Positions 23,385 to 33,552 of a stretch of DNA of 64,000 bases are shown piece after piece (within the stretch, counting starts at the first letter, position 1; each line of letters opens with the position of its first letter). This DNA comes from RUG100 sp034927505 (GTDB taxonomy: Bacteria; Bacillota; Clostridia; Peptostreptococcales; Anaerovoracaceae), in contig JAYFPY010000003.1 of assembly GCA_034927505.1 (NCBI GenBank), forward strand, positions 1 to 64,000. The letters are read 5' to 3'. The notes beneath the pieces are model-generated. The model ran no database searches, had not been told where the DNA came from, and saw only the letters and a program-made list of their open reading frames with translations. The translations under genes and the position numbers were made by a program.

Positions 23385-25112
23385 ATGTATTCGAGAGTAA
23401 AAAAAATCATAGTGTGTTTGCTGGTGATGATAATGATGTTCTCTGTAACGGGATGCAGAGAAAGTCTTGTGCTGACACAGATCATTCATGATCAGCAGGC
23501 TCAGGAGAAAGATACGAAGAGTGATACAAAGGTTGCGAAGAATGATAAAGAAAGCAATATCCAAGATGATCAGCTGAATAAGCAAAAAGATACAGATACA
23601 AAGAGAAAAACAGATGACAAACAGGAGAAATCAGTAAAGGGAAAAGGCAATAACGGAACGGCAAATGATACAACTCATAACTCCAATGCCAACAACAGCA
23701 AGAATAATGACAGTGACGGGAAAAAGAGCGACAATACCGGCACTGATGATGGAAAAAAACAGGACGATTCGACAGCGGGAGAATCGGATGATCCCAATGC
23801 GAGACAGGTATATGACAGCAACGGTAATGTTGTCGATCTGCCTAAAAACGTAAATTCAGTTGCTGCTGCAGGGAATGTAGGGATCATCGCACAGATGCTC
23901 GGTGGAAAGGGCATACTGACCGGAACGTCTGCGAATGTAAAAGAAGGAATGGCATCTACTGTATTCAGTGATGAAGGTATCGGGAAAGCGGTAACATACT
24001 GGACCGGAAAGGGAGACAGCCCTATGAGTTCTTCATCATTCAATACGCTGGTCAAAGCTGATCCGGATGTATGTTTGTGTGAAAGCGGATCCAACAGTTT
24101 CAGTTCCGGACAAATAGCGACATTGAAGAAAAAGAAAATTGCCTATCTGACAGTTCCCAGACTCAACACATATTCAAATATAAAATCATGTGTGGAGGCT
24201 ATAGGAGAAGCTATAGGAAACAGGACATCTAAAGGGAGGCAGAATGCTTCATCGCTGGCGACAAAATATGTCAAATATGCAGATGGACTGATAGGTGATG
24301 TTGAAGGGCAAACAGGATATTATTCCTGGAACAATAAAGACTATAACAGAGACGCTATAGCCAACGGAGAAAAAGCAAAGAAGAATACGGCAAAAAACGG
24401 GAAATATGCACTGTATGTTTCGGATTGGAGTTCGGGGACATTCACTATGTCATTAAAGGGGTCGCAGATCTGGAGTGAAACAGGGATAGCGGTGGCGCCG
24501 CACGGGTATTCTGACAGTCCGTTGAGCTATTTTATGAGTTCGGCAGGTGTGTGTAACAACGGTGCGCGTTTTAGCAGAAACACTTCTTCAGAATATGCCG
24601 TGACACCATTCAATATCAATAATGTAAAAGCATCGATATCCGGAGGATACAGTTTGTATCCGGATACTAATGAGAGTTTTGCAAGGGCATATAACGGCAG
24701 CAGCATAGACTATGGATTGGGTGAAACAAAGAATTCCACAAAGAAATTCTCCGCTGTGATTGTTGCAAATAATTCCATCAAGTCTGCACTTGAACAATCC
24801 GAAGATTCGGGAATGTGGAAAAATAACGGTAAGGTAACTGTCAACGGAACGACCGATTATGGATTCAATGCCGGAGGTAATCTTATAACTTCATATGTCA
24901 GAGGTTCATATAATGTTTATGTCAATCCGTCAGGAGTCTCCGAATGGTCGGAAGGCTCTGCGGAAAGCGTTTTGGAAACTATATGGGCAGCATGGAAATT
25001 CCAGGGTTTCAGCGAGAACGATGTAAAAACAAATATAAAAGAATTCTACAGTACTTTTTACAGATATGATCTGAGTGATAATCAGGTCAATGCTATACTG
25101 GCGGGAAAATAG
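23385..25112 (+). CDS. Lipoprotein substrate-binding protein of a FecCD-type ABC importer
   Basis: 575 aa. A lipoprotein signal ends at SVTGC (Cys24). Residues about 35-140 are a long, highly charged Asn/Asp/Lys linker. The rest resembles the metal-chelate/cobalamin binding fold (PF01497-like): YDSNGNVVDLPKNVNSVAA at the first strand, then GGKGILTGTS, LVKADPDVCLCESGS, and a C-terminal lobe rich in aromatic residues. It is longer than typical binding proteins (300-350 aa). As first gene of the operon, 9 bp before the giant surface-protein gene, it should deliver substrate to the two permeases downstream. The ligand is not known; see the leader RNA for a molybdenum/tungsten hint. Confidence 0.78.
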   Translation: MYSRVKKIIVCLLVMIMMFSVTGCRESLVLTQIIHDQQAQEKDTKSDTKVAKNDKESNIQDDQLNKQKDTDTKRKTDDKQEKSVKGKGNNGTANDTTHNSNANNSKNNDSDGKKSDNTGTDDGKKQDDSTAGESDDPNARQVYDSNGNVVDLPKNVNSVAAAGNVGIIAQMLGGKGILTGTSANVKEGMASTVFSDEGIGKAVTYWTGKGDSPMSSSSFNTLVKADPDVCLCESGSNSFSSGQIATLKKKKIAYLTVPRLNTYSNIKSCVEAIGEAIGNRTSKGRQNASSLATKYVKYADGLIGDVEGQTGYYSWNNKDYNRDAIANGEKAKKNTAKNGKYALYVSDWSSGTFTMSLKGSQIWSETGIAVAPHGYSDSPLSYFMSSAGVCNNGARFSRNTSSEYAVTPFNINNVKASISGGYSLYPDTNESFARAYNGSSIDYGLGETKNSTKKFSAVIVANNSIKSALEQSEDSGMWKNNGKVTVNGTTDYGFNAGGNLITSYVRGSYNVYVNPSGVSEWSEGSAESVLETIWAAWKFQGFSENDVKTNIKEFYSTFYRYDLSDNQVNAILAGK

Positions 25113-25121
25113 GAGAACGTT

Positions 25122-28100
25122 ATGAAAAAGCTATTAACAATAATAATATTTCTGGCGGTAGCCGTAACAATGTGCATGCCGTTGAACGCAATGGCGGCAG
25201 ATACGAATGCCAGTGTAAGTACGGCAGATGAGCTGCGTGCCGCTGTTGCAAATGACAGCGTTACAAACATCACTTTGACAAAGAGTATCGATTTAGGTGA
25301 CTCGCTGGATTCGATAATTAAAATTCCTGAGGGAAGGGACATAACTATCAGCGGAAACACCGGGAATGAAAAGATAACTATCAGTTTGAAGAGCAGTACA
25401 AGTGCACAGGCACCGGTCAATCCCGGGGAAGAAGCGTCAGCTTTGATGCAGGTAAAAGGGACAGTGACACTGCAAAATATCGTATTGGATGCTCAGGACC
25501 AGATGAGGGTCATGGCAGTTAATGAAGGTGGAAACGCTACATTGAAATCAGGATCCGTAATTACAGGAGGGTCCATAGGCCAGGTAAGTCAGGGAGACAA
25601 TTATGGAGCCGGAGTGGTACTGAATGGGAAAAACCAAACAACAAAAGCTGTGTTGAATATAAAGAACGGGGCAAAAATAAAAGACAATGATGCGGCCGGA
25701 AAGGCTCAGATCACAGGAATAGGAGTAGGTGTCTTCAGATATGGAACAGTAAATATGGAAGGCGGCGAAATCAGCGGAAACAAAGACTATACTACAGGAA
25801 ATTACAGGTATTACAGCACAGGCGGAGGTATTGGTGCTTATGGAATCGACTCAGCAGTGAACATTTCAGGTGGAAGCATAACGGGCAACAGCGCAAAATT
25901 ATCCGGAGGCGGAGTGGAATTGGAGAGCGGAACAGCAAATATTTCAGGAGGAACAATATCAAACAATACGACTAAATGCTCCGGAGGCGGAGTATTCAAT
26001 GAAAACTGTGTCACCGTAATAAGAGGTGGGGCAATTACCGGGAACAAAGCCAGTTCTGATGAACAGTACTCAGAATGGAGTTCCGGCGGCGGGATGTATG
26101 TTGAAAGTTCAAGTGCAGGTAGTGTTTCTATGACCGGAGGTAATATCAGCAATAATGCAGCTGAGACACTGGTATCTAAGGACACAGACAGAGAGGCAGG
26201 CCAGGGCGGAGGAGTAAAGGTCGGCGGAACATTCAATATGTCGGGCGGCACGATCAACGGAAACAGTGCTTCCAGCGCCAGCGGACTGAAAGGTAATCTT
26301 GGAAGCGGCGGCGGCGTCAGCATTATCGGAGGACAGGATCCGGGAACATTCAATTACACCGGCGGCAGCATATATGGGAATACAGCTTCCAACAAAGCCT
26401 CAGGAGTAATGGTAAACAATAAAGCGACGACAAGTGACAGGATGTATCCTGCTAATGGGGGATTATCTTACGATGGGGCCGGCGTATTCAATATGTCAGG
26501 GAAAATAATATGTGAAGGGATATATTTGAAAGACGGAACCAACATTACTGTGACTGATGAAATAGAAGATACGTCAAAGGTCATCATTGATACTGAAGTT
26601 ACTAAAGAGGGTACAGTGGCCGCAAAAGCCGGAGATGATTACTCGATTTCCTCTGTAGATGCGCGGCTGATGACGAATTCTGCAGGCAAAAAAATATATG
26701 ATGTACAGAACGGCGATATTGTGATATCTGCTGAAAAAGCAAGCTATGCATCAATTAGCGGTGCAGTGGTAACAGGAATCGAAAGTTCATATACGTATAC
26801 GGGCACTGCCATCAAACCTGAACCAAAAGTGGTACTTGACGGGGAAACTCTGACAGAGGGGAAAGACTACACAGTTTCATATAGATCCGGCGACACATAC
26901 AACAATACTGATGCGAATGCCGTAAGCAATAAAAACGGCGTTGTAAGGATAATCGGTTCGGGAGATTATTCAGGCACGATCAAAAAAGAATTTACGATAG
27001 GTGAGAAAGCTTTGACAGATACTATGATAGCTGCTATTTCTGATCGAATATATACCGGCTCAAGTATAGAACCGGCAATAAATGCATCATACAACGGAAC
27101 AGATCTGGAAAAAGATAAAGATTATACCGTGAAATATGAAAATAATGATGCAGTTGGAACAGGAAAAGCAACTGTGACCGGGGCCGGAAACTATTCAGGC
27201 GAGGTGGTAAAAACTTTTGCAATAAAATCCAGTGAAGGTAAAAATATTGCAAATACAGAGGCGGAACTTACCGATTTCATCAATGCCGAGGAAACAGAAA
27301 TATATGTCAACAGTGATATTACTGCAGAGGGTGCTATTACGATCCCTTCGGGCAAAACGGTAAAAATAATAGGAAACGGGAATCAGCTGAGTATTATCAA
27401 GAACAGTGATATTACGACAGCTCCATATCTGTTCAGTGTTGCAGGAGAGGTATCCTTTGAGGGGATCACTTTGACGAAAGCAAAAGACAAAAACGGAGGA
27501 ATCATAAAAATCAATGCCGGAGGTAACGCAGTGATCGGAGCCGGAACTGCCGTGAACGGAGGTTCGGCTTCTGCAGGAGCAGGAGTTTATAACAGTGGAA
27601 CATTGACATTGAATGGCGGAACTGTAAAAAACAATATCGGAAACTCACAGGGACAGGTCAGTGCCGGACAGTTTGTTAAAGGTGTTGGGATATACAATGA
27701 AGGAATAACTGAGATAAAAAACGGCAGCGTTAGCAATAATACCGGCGGCGGAAACGGCGGCGGAATATACAACGCATCAGGAGCTACTTTCACCATGACT
27801 GGAGGAAGTGTTACAGGGAATGAAGTCAGCAATTACGGAGGCGGTATATATAACGATGGGACATTTAATCTCAATGGGGGGACAATATCGAGCAATACGG
27901 CAGATAAAGGAAATCAAAACAGTATATTTGGAATAGGCGGAGGCATCTACAACATTGGCAGTTTTACTATGACAGCGGGTGGCATTGAATCCAATACATC
28001 CAGCGACAGTGCCGGAGGGGTTTTTACCGGAGATGAATATTCCATGTCCGGAGGAAAGGTATGCAATAATTCAACTATTGGCGACGGCAGCGGAAAGACC

Positions 28101-29552
28101 GCCAATTGCGGTGGCGGAGTATTTGTGTATTCCGGAAAATTTGCAATGACCGGCGGAGAAATTTCAGGGAACACAGCAAAGAGTAAAATAAAAACTAATA
28201 CAGATCACGGAGTTATTGCCTGTGGCGGCGGGGTGTATGTAGGAAATACCGGAGGCAGCAGCTCGGCAGTCTTCGCATTGTCCGGAGGCACGATAAAAAA
28301 CAATAATGCTTCGGGGTTGATGGATGATGGCGCTAATGGCCTTGGCGGAGGAATATACCTGCAGGGAGGTCAAAACAGCGATGCTTCAGAACCACTATGC
28401 CCGGCGACACTGAAAATGGAAAGCGGGACAGTGACAAACAACAGCGCTGTCAATGAAGGCGATGGTATTTATGCCGCGGCCAAAGAGATATATTATGACG
28501 ATTTTAAGGATACAGGAGCGAGCGGTAAAGTAACAGTTGAAATGAAGAATAGCTGCAAGATCAAAGACAATGCAGAAGATGATGCTTATTTGTGTGATGG
28601 AGTAATGCTGGGAGTATCCGGCCCATTGACCGGAGATGAGAAAAGTATAGGCGTTGCATCTGCAGGAGATGGCGATGCGGCCGTTGCACAGGGCCTCAAT
28701 GAATATGCTTTCACAGCAAGTGACGAAAGCAAGTTCTTTGCATCAGGCGATCCAAGAACGGTGAAGTATGACAGCGACAATCATGCTGCGTATATGGAGG
28801 CCATAGATATCGATGGCTATGATTTGTCTTTATCACAGACGATGTTCACATATACAGGCAAAGAGTGCAAACCTGCAGTTATAGTAACGGACAGCACAGG
28901 GAAAAAGCTTACTAAAAATGAGGACTATACTGTTTCTTATTCCGGATCGGGAACCGTTTCAAAAAGTCTGATCAATGCAGGAGATAAAACAGTGACTGTT
29001 TCCGGAAAGGGAATGTATTCCGGAGAGATCACAACGGGCTATAAAATAGCAGCGGCAGATATGTCCGATGTTGCGGCAGCAATAAGCAATCAGGTTTATT
29101 CGGGCAAGGCATTGACGCCTAACCCGTCAAGCATAAAATTCAATGGCATCACTTTGCTGAAAAATACAGACTACAGTATTGCATACAGCAGCAATGTAAA
29201 AGCAGGAATGGCGACGGCAACTGTAAAAGGCATAGGTAATTTCAGTGGATCAAAGAGCATAAGATTTGTGATATATCCGGGAAAGGGAGTGATCAGCAAA
29301 CTGTATAAGGGAAAGAAGGCTTTCTCTGTAAAGATAAAGAGCCAGTCTGCACAGAAGGTCAGCGGTTATCAGATAGGATATATGATCAAAGGTGGAAAAT
29401 GGAAATATACAAACACAAGTTCAACAAAGAAAACAGTAAAAAAATTAAAGAAAAAGAAATACTATTATGTAAAAGTCAGAGCATATAAGAAGATCGGCAG
29501 CAGCAAATATTATGGCAGATGGAGTTCAAGTAAAAAGGTGAAGACCAAGTAG
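25122..29552 (+). CDS. Giant secreted beta-helix / Ig-like repeat protein
   Basis: 1476 aa with a Sec signal peptide (cleavage near AMA at about 25). Two right-handed beta-helix blocks, roughly 35-520 and 708-1140, consist of Gly-rich rungs of the form GGGIYN-GTFTMTGG-I-NN. Between and after them are Ig-like repeats (near 545-705, 1240-1320, 1325-1384) of the type YTG..I.P...L.G..L....DYTV.Y.....GTA.V...G..YSG. The C-terminal 90 residues are very Lys-rich and end in KVKTK. No LPXTG or SLH motif. It lies between binding-protein and permease genes, with only 9 bp and 0 bp gaps, so it is part of the import operon. It may capture or present the substrate at the surface. Confidence 0.8.
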   Translation: MKKLLTIIIFLAVAVTMCMPLNAMAADTNASVSTADELRAAVANDSVTNITLTKSIDLGDSLDSIIKIPEGRDITISGNTGNEKITISLKSSTSAQAPVNPGEEASALMQVKGTVTLQNIVLDAQDQMRVMAVNEGGNATLKSGSVITGGSIGQVSQGDNYGAGVVLNGKNQTTKAVLNIKNGAKIKDNDAAGKAQITGIGVGVFRYGTVNMEGGEISGNKDYTTGNYRYYSTGGGIGAYGIDSAVNISGGSITGNSAKLSGGGVELESGTANISGGTISNNTTKCSGGGVFNENCVTVIRGGAITGNKASSDEQYSEWSSGGGMYVESSSAGSVSMTGGNISNNAAETLVSKDTDREAGQGGGVKVGGTFNMSGGTINGNSASSASGLKGNLGSGGGVSIIGGQDPGTFNYTGGSIYGNTASNKASGVMVNNKATTSDRMYPANGGLSYDGAGVFNMSGKIICEGIYLKDGTNITVTDEIEDTSKVIIDTEVTKEGTVAAKAGDDYSISSVDARLMTNSAGKKIYDVQNGDIVISAEKASYASISGAVVTGIESSYTYTGTAIKPEPKVVLDGETLTEGKDYTVSYRSGDTYNNTDANAVSNKNGVVRIIGSGDYSGTIKKEFTIGEKALTDTMIAAISDRIYTGSSIEPAINASYNGTDLEKDKDYTVKYENNDAVGTGKATVTGAGNYSGEVVKTFAIKSSEGKNIANTEAELTDFINAEETEIYVNSDITAEGAITIPSGKTVKIIGNGNQLSIIKNSDITTAPYLFSVAGEVSFEGITLTKAKDKNGGIIKINAGGNAVIGAGTAVNGGSASAGAGVYNSGTLTLNGGTVKNNIGNSQGQVSAGQFVKGVGIYNEGITEIKNGSVSNNTGGGNGGGIYNASGATFTMTGGSVTGNEVSNYGGGIYNDGTFNLNGGTISSNTADKGNQNSIFGIGGGIYNIGSFTMTAGGIESNTSSDSAGGVFTGDEYSMSGGKVCNNSTIGDGSGKTANCGGGVFVYSGKFAMTGGEISGNTAKSKIKTNTDHGVIACGGGVYVGNTGGSSSAVFALSGGTIKNNNASGLMDDGANGLGGGIYLQGGQNSDASEPLCPATLKMESGTVTNNSAVNEGDGIYAAAKEIYYDDFKDTGASGKVTVEMKNSCKIKDNAEDDAYLCDGVMLGVSGPLTGDEKSIGVASAGDGDAAVAQGLNEYAFTASDESKFFASGDPRTVKYDSDNHAAYMEAIDIDGYDLSLSQTMFTYTGKECKPAVIVTDSTGKKLTKNEDYTVSYSGSGTVSKSLINAGDKTVTVSGKGMYSGEITTGYKIAAADMSDVAAAISNQVYSGKALTPNPSSIKFNGITLLKNTDYSIAYSSNVKAGMATATVKGIGNFSGSKSIRFVIYPGKGVISKLYKGKKAFSVKIKSQSAQKVSGYQIGYMIKGGKWKYTNTSSTKKTVKKLKKKKYYYVKVRAYKKIGSSKYYGRWSSSKKVKTK

Positions 29553-30758
29553 ATGAAAGAAACCGGCGATAAAATAAAACTGCATATCAAAGAGGAAGAA
29601 CGAAACATATTCAAGGATGATGTAAAAAGACGGCATAGGATAGAAGCAAGGAGCAGGACTGTTGCTGTGATGTCAATATGTATGATCATTATATTCATGA
29701 TTGTCATAGTATTGCCGAATAGGTTCACTGCAAACACTACAGATGTGTCGTTGGCATGGATGCTGGATACCGTTAAATTAAGAGCGGGCAGTATTCTCCA
29801 TGCGATCGGCAGCGGAGAGCAGCTGGACCAACAATATGTTATTTTCAGATTTCTGATAACAGCACTGGTAGGTGCGGCATTATCTATTAGCGGTGCCGTA
29901 TATCAGGGCTCGCTGCGGAATTCTCTGGCTTCGCCTTCGACGCTGGGCGTGCAGTCGGGAGGAGTCCTTGGGGGGACCATATACGTGATATTTTTTGCCA
30001 CATATTCTTCCGGCAGCATCAAAACATCTGAACTGGCAGAACAGATGTCGCAAATGAATATATTTGAACGCTATGCTCAAACATTTTCGATTTTGCTGGG
30101 ATGTTTTTTGGGGGTTGCTGTCATCATTGCAATTTCTACCATCGTGGGCCATGGTAAGGTATCTTCGTTGGCACTGGTGCTGTGCGGTACGGTTTTTGGA
30201 TCTCTCATCAGCGGTGCTGTAGGGCTTGTTCAGTATTATTACCTGATTCACGACCTGTATGGTACGAAGACATATGTGCTGAGATATCTGATGCTGGGCA
30301 CATTTGACAATGTAATGACACTGGAGGATCTGGCATTGATAGGCATCCCAATCATAATTGGGATGACCGCCGTGATCCTGCTGAGAAATAAACTGAACAT
30401 CCTATGCTTTGGTGAAGATGAAGCAAAGGCAATGGGGATGAATATAAAACTGGTCAGATATTCGCTCATTGCGATAGTAACAGCGATGACCGCAATAGTG
30501 ATTTCATTTTGCGGACAGATAGGATTTGTCGGGTTTATCATACCTCATGTGGCGAGAAGATTGGTGGGAGCCGATTTCAAATATCTTGTGCCGGCTTCGG
30601 CAATACTGGGAGCCACAATAATGATGCTGGTGTATTACATTGGAACGGCATTGGACTATGCACAGAATATCAATTTTGTGACCAGCTTGGTGGGCGGAAC
30701 GGTATTCTTGATAATGGTAGTGAAGTACAGGAAGAAGAGCAATGCAGATTGGGCTTAG
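29553..30758 (+). CDS. FecCD-family ABC importer permease, first
   Basis: 401 aa. It starts directly after the TAG of the preceding gene. A 45-residue hydrophilic N-terminus, longer than usual, precedes the membrane part. Family motifs include FLITALVGAALSISGAVYQGSLRNSLASPSTLGVQSGG, the TLGV loop and GFIIPHVARRLVGAD, which carries the coupling helix. It forms the channel with the next gene product. FecCD permeases carry siderophores, heme, cobalamin and, in the MolBC-A type, molybdate or tungstate. Confidence 0.9.
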   Translation: MKETGDKIKLHIKEEERNIFKDDVKRRHRIEARSRTVAVMSICMIIIFMIVIVLPNRFTANTTDVSLAWMLDTVKLRAGSILHAIGSGEQLDQQYVIFRFLITALVGAALSISGAVYQGSLRNSLASPSTLGVQSGGVLGGTIYVIFFATYSSGSIKTSELAEQMSQMNIFERYAQTFSILLGCFLGVAVIIAISTIVGHGKVSSLALVLCGTVFGSLISGAVGLVQYYYLIHDLYGTKTYVLRYLMLGTFDNVMTLEDLALIGIPIIIGMTAVILLRNKLNILCFGEDEAKAMGMNIKLVRYSLIAIVTAMTAIVISFCGQIGFVGFIIPHVARRLVGADFKYLVPASAILGATIMMLVYYIGTALDYAQNINFVTSLVGGTVFLIMVVKYRKKSNADWA

Positions 30759-31869
30759 CGATACAAAAACAATAATTGAAAAAGACAGTATGCCGTACAG
30801 AAAAAAGTTGAAGATACTTGTAGTGATCTGCATTGCAGTGATACTGGTCTCTCTATGTCTGGAGACGATACAGAGAGGAGTCATATCTCCGCTGAAAGTA
30901 GTTGAGAATTACAGGCTGTGGATGGAGTACAGTTTTAAAAAAGCAACCGGCGGGAATTTGTATCTGTTAAAGCAGGAAATAGAAGCAAACGGAACAGTAT
31001 ATTACGATGTGATATCAAGGCTGAAAATCACCGCGATAACATTTATTTGTGGAATAATGCTGGCCATGTCGGGTTCTATATTTCAAAGTGTTTTCAGAAA
31101 TCCCATGGCGGCGCCTACAATGCTGGGGGTCAGTACGGGAGTCAACCTTGGGATACTGATACTGGTGCTGCAATTTGGCGGATTTGCTGTCAATATGCCG
31201 CTTGAAAAATATGTTTACTGCTACATTGGAGCTGCAGTCATGCTGGCTATAGTAATAGGATTGGGCAAACTGTCCAGCGGCAAAAATAAAATGTCAGTGT
31301 ACGATCTTTTGATTGTCGGTGCAATAGTATCCCAGTTAGTTGGGGCTGTGCAGACATATATAACGTATAACATGGAAAATGATGAGCTGCTGCTGTATCA
31401 GGAGATAAGCAGAGCAATCAGTGTAAATACAGATAACATATCTTTTGCCTTTTTAGGAATTGCTGTTCTGGTCTGCATAATACCAATGTATATGATCAGA
31501 TTCAGCTTCAATGCGGTTTGTTTTGACAACGATGACTCACGTAGCATGGGAGTGAATTCCGGAGCAATGAAGCTGGCGACGCTGATACTGGGGACTTTCA
31601 TGATAACTGCGGCAATGGTCCATTGCGGCACTGTAGGGATGATAACATTAATAGCGCCATTTATCAGCAGAGGTGTTTTCGGAGCAGAATACAGAAAAGT
31701 ATTTTGGGGGAATCTGCTGATAGGCGGGATACTGCTGGTCGTATGCAGAGATGTGGCTTCAATGATAACTTTCAATGCAGAAGGACTGCCGCTGGGCACG
31801 GTAGTGAACTTTGTTACTGTTCCGATTTTCGTAATAATAATGATCAAACAAAGGAGAGTATTTGAATGA
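30742..31869 (+). CDS. FecCD-family ABC importer permease, second
   Basis: 375 aa, overlapping the previous gene by 17 bp. Motifs: GIMLAMSGSIFQSVFRNPMAAPTMLGVSTG near residues 100-130, and GTVGMITLIAPFISRGVFGAEY near the C-terminal coupling region. An alternative ATG at 30790 is possible, but the first ATG has the better upstream purine run. Two different permeases imply a heterodimeric channel with one shared ATPase. Confidence 0.9.
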   Translation: MQIGLSDTKTIIEKDSMPYRKKLKILVVICIAVILVSLCLETIQRGVISPLKVVENYRLWMEYSFKKATGGNLYLLKQEIEANGTVYYDVISRLKITAITFICGIMLAMSGSIFQSVFRNPMAAPTMLGVSTGVNLGILILVLQFGGFAVNMPLEKYVYCYIGAAVMLAIVIGLGKLSSGKNKMSVYDLLIVGAIVSQLVGAVQTYITYNMENDELLLYQEISRAISVNTDNISFAFLGIAVLVCIIPMYMIRFSFNAVCFDNDDSRSMGVNSGAMKLATLILGTFMITAAMVHCGTVGMITLIAPFISRGVFGAEYRKVFWGNLLIGGILLVVCRDVASMITFNAEGLPLGTVVNFVTVPIFVIIMIKQRRVFE

Positions 31870-32648
31870 AACTGGAATTAAAAGATCTTTCCTGTGGATA
31901 TAAAGCCGGTAATGAAATACTGAAACATATCAGCTTTTCGGTCAAGACCAATGAGATATGCTGTCTTCTGGGGCCAAACGGAGTAGGGAAGACGACTCTG
32001 TTCAAAACAATACTGAAATTGTTAAAGCCTCTTGCGGGGAAAGTTCTAATAGACGGCGAAGATATTTCAAAGTGGCCTGCTCCGAAAACTGCAAAGCAGA
32101 TAGCATATGTATCTCAGTATCATGTACCGCCATTCCCGTATATCGTGAAAGATGTGGTGCTGCTGGGGAGGATAAACAGTGTCAGCTATTTTGGACAGCC
32201 AAAGGAAGAAGACTATAGGATAGCTGAACAGGCGATGGAAGATATGGGCATAAGACATCTCAGAGATAAAATATATACAGATATTTCCGGAGGAGAAAGA
32301 CAGCTGGTCATGATTGCAAGAGCATTGACGCAGGAGCCGAATATCCTGGTGATGGATGAACCGACCGCCAGTCTGGATTATGGAAATATGATAAGAGTGA
32401 TGAAAAAAATCAAAACGCTGCAGGAAAAAGGATATGGAGTGATAATGACGACTCACAGTCCGGATCAGGCATTCATGTGTGATTCAAAAGTTGCATTGCT
32501 GCAGAGAAATGAACCTGTAAAATATGGCAGTGTATATGAAGTCATAACCGAGGAGAACCTGCGCAGGGCATATGGCGTAGATGTACAGGTTGTTGAATTC
32601 ACAAATAGAAATGGAAAAATAGTAAGAATGAGCGTACCGCTTTTATGA
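31866..32648 (+). CDS. FecE-type ABC importer ATPase
   Basis: 260 aa, start overlapping the permease stop (ATGA). Walker A is GPNGVGKTT, Q-loop YVSQYHVPP, signature ISGGERQLVMIARAL, Walker B ILVMDEPTASLD, and the switch His is in MTTHSPDQA. It is the energy subunit of the FecCD importer. The sequence is complete, with all catalytic residues present. Confidence 0.93.
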   Translation: MKLELKDLSCGYKAGNEILKHISFSVKTNEICCLLGPNGVGKTTLFKTILKLLKPLAGKVLIDGEDISKWPAPKTAKQIAYVSQYHVPPFPYIVKDVVLLGRINSVSYFGQPKEEDYRIAEQAMEDMGIRHLRDKIYTDISGGERQLVMIARALTQEPNILVMDEPTASLDYGNMIRVMKKIKTLQEKGYGVIMTTHSPDQAFMCDSKVALLQRNEPVKYGSVYEVITEENLRRAYGVDVQVVEFTNRNGKIVRMSVPLL

Positions 32649-32659
32649 AGGAGGCTATT

Positions 32660-33538
32660 ATGAACCAACCATTGATAAACTGGCAGGCAATAGAAGATTT
32701 GATGAGACCGCCAATGCCGCCGGCCGGCGGGAAAAAACCGCAGGGCGCACCGGGCAGAGGAATAGGCGGCTGGGATAATCAGGCGGAATTCTATAATCGG
32801 GTGGCAGCGATGGAAAAAGAAGGAACATTGAATCAAATCAATTGTTTTGATACTGATCCCGGCGATACCTTTATGGACGTAGGATGCGGTCCCGGAAGGA
32901 TAACTGTGCCAATGTCAAAGAGAGCAAAATCTGTTACAGCGGTAGATGCTTCGCCTAAGATGCTGGAATACTGCAGAAAAAATGCAGATGAAGCCGGGTC
33001 GGATAATATCAAAACTGTTCTCCTGGACTGGGAAGATGAGGAGACAGCTAAAAAGCTGGAAAAACATGATATTGTTCTTGCTTCGAGAAGTGTCGGGATG
33101 CGGGATCTGAAGAGGCTGTGCGCTCTTGCAAAAAAGTATGTAGTCATAGTGATCTGGTCCCATGGGTATCAATCTATCCCGGAAGTAACAGGCAAACTTT
33201 TCGAAGGTGCAGAAGATGAAAACAAGAAGGGATTCATGCCAAGATTCCCTAAACGAGACAGACGGTTCGGAAATAATATTTTGTATAACAAAGTATACGA
33301 TATGGGGTATGAGCCGAATTTGCGAATAGTGAATGACGGTTTTAAAAAAGAATATGATACAAAAAACGCCGCATACGATGATCTCAAAAAGCTGGGAAGG
33401 AATTTAGATGAAAATAAAATCGACATATTCAAAAAGAATGTTGATAAGTATTTGACTCAAAACAGTGACGGTACGTTTACCTTTGAATCAAAGACAAAAT
33501 CTTTGGTTATGTGGTGGGCACCGGTATGCAAAGAATAG
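32660..33538 (+). CDS. Class I SAM-dependent methyltransferase in the importer operon
   Basis: 292 aa with the start at 32660 behind AAGGAGGCTATT; an upstream in-frame ATG at 32645 overlaps the ATPase stop and lacks a ribosome site. The SAM-binding motif is MDVGCGPGRIT, with VTAVDASPKMLEYC after it. The N-terminus is Pro/Gly-rich (RPPMPPAGGKKPQGAPGRG). It lacks motifs of RNA or cobalamin methyltransferases that I recognise. Its location suggests it modifies the imported compound or a metallophore; this is inference. Confidence 0.8.
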   Translation: MNQPLINWQAIEDLMRPPMPPAGGKKPQGAPGRGIGGWDNQAEFYNRVAAMEKEGTLNQINCFDTDPGDTFMDVGCGPGRITVPMSKRAKSVTAVDASPKMLEYCRKNADEAGSDNIKTVLLDWEDEETAKKLEKHDIVLASRSVGMRDLKRLCALAKKYVVIVIWSHGYQSIPEVTGKLFEGAEDENKKGFMPRFPKRDRRFGNNILYNKVYDMGYEPNLRIVNDGFKKEYDTKNAAYDDLKKLGRNLDENKIDIFKKNVDKYLTQNSDGTFTFESKTKSLVMWWAPVCKE

Positions 33539-33552
33539 AAAGGACTATGTGA

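Noticed and set aside
25700..28300. Repetitive GGAGGC/AACAAT-rich DNA that could be taken for a repeat array or CRISPR
   Set aside because: The repeats keep reading frame and vary at third positions; they encode beta-helix rungs. No constant repeat/spacer structure is present.
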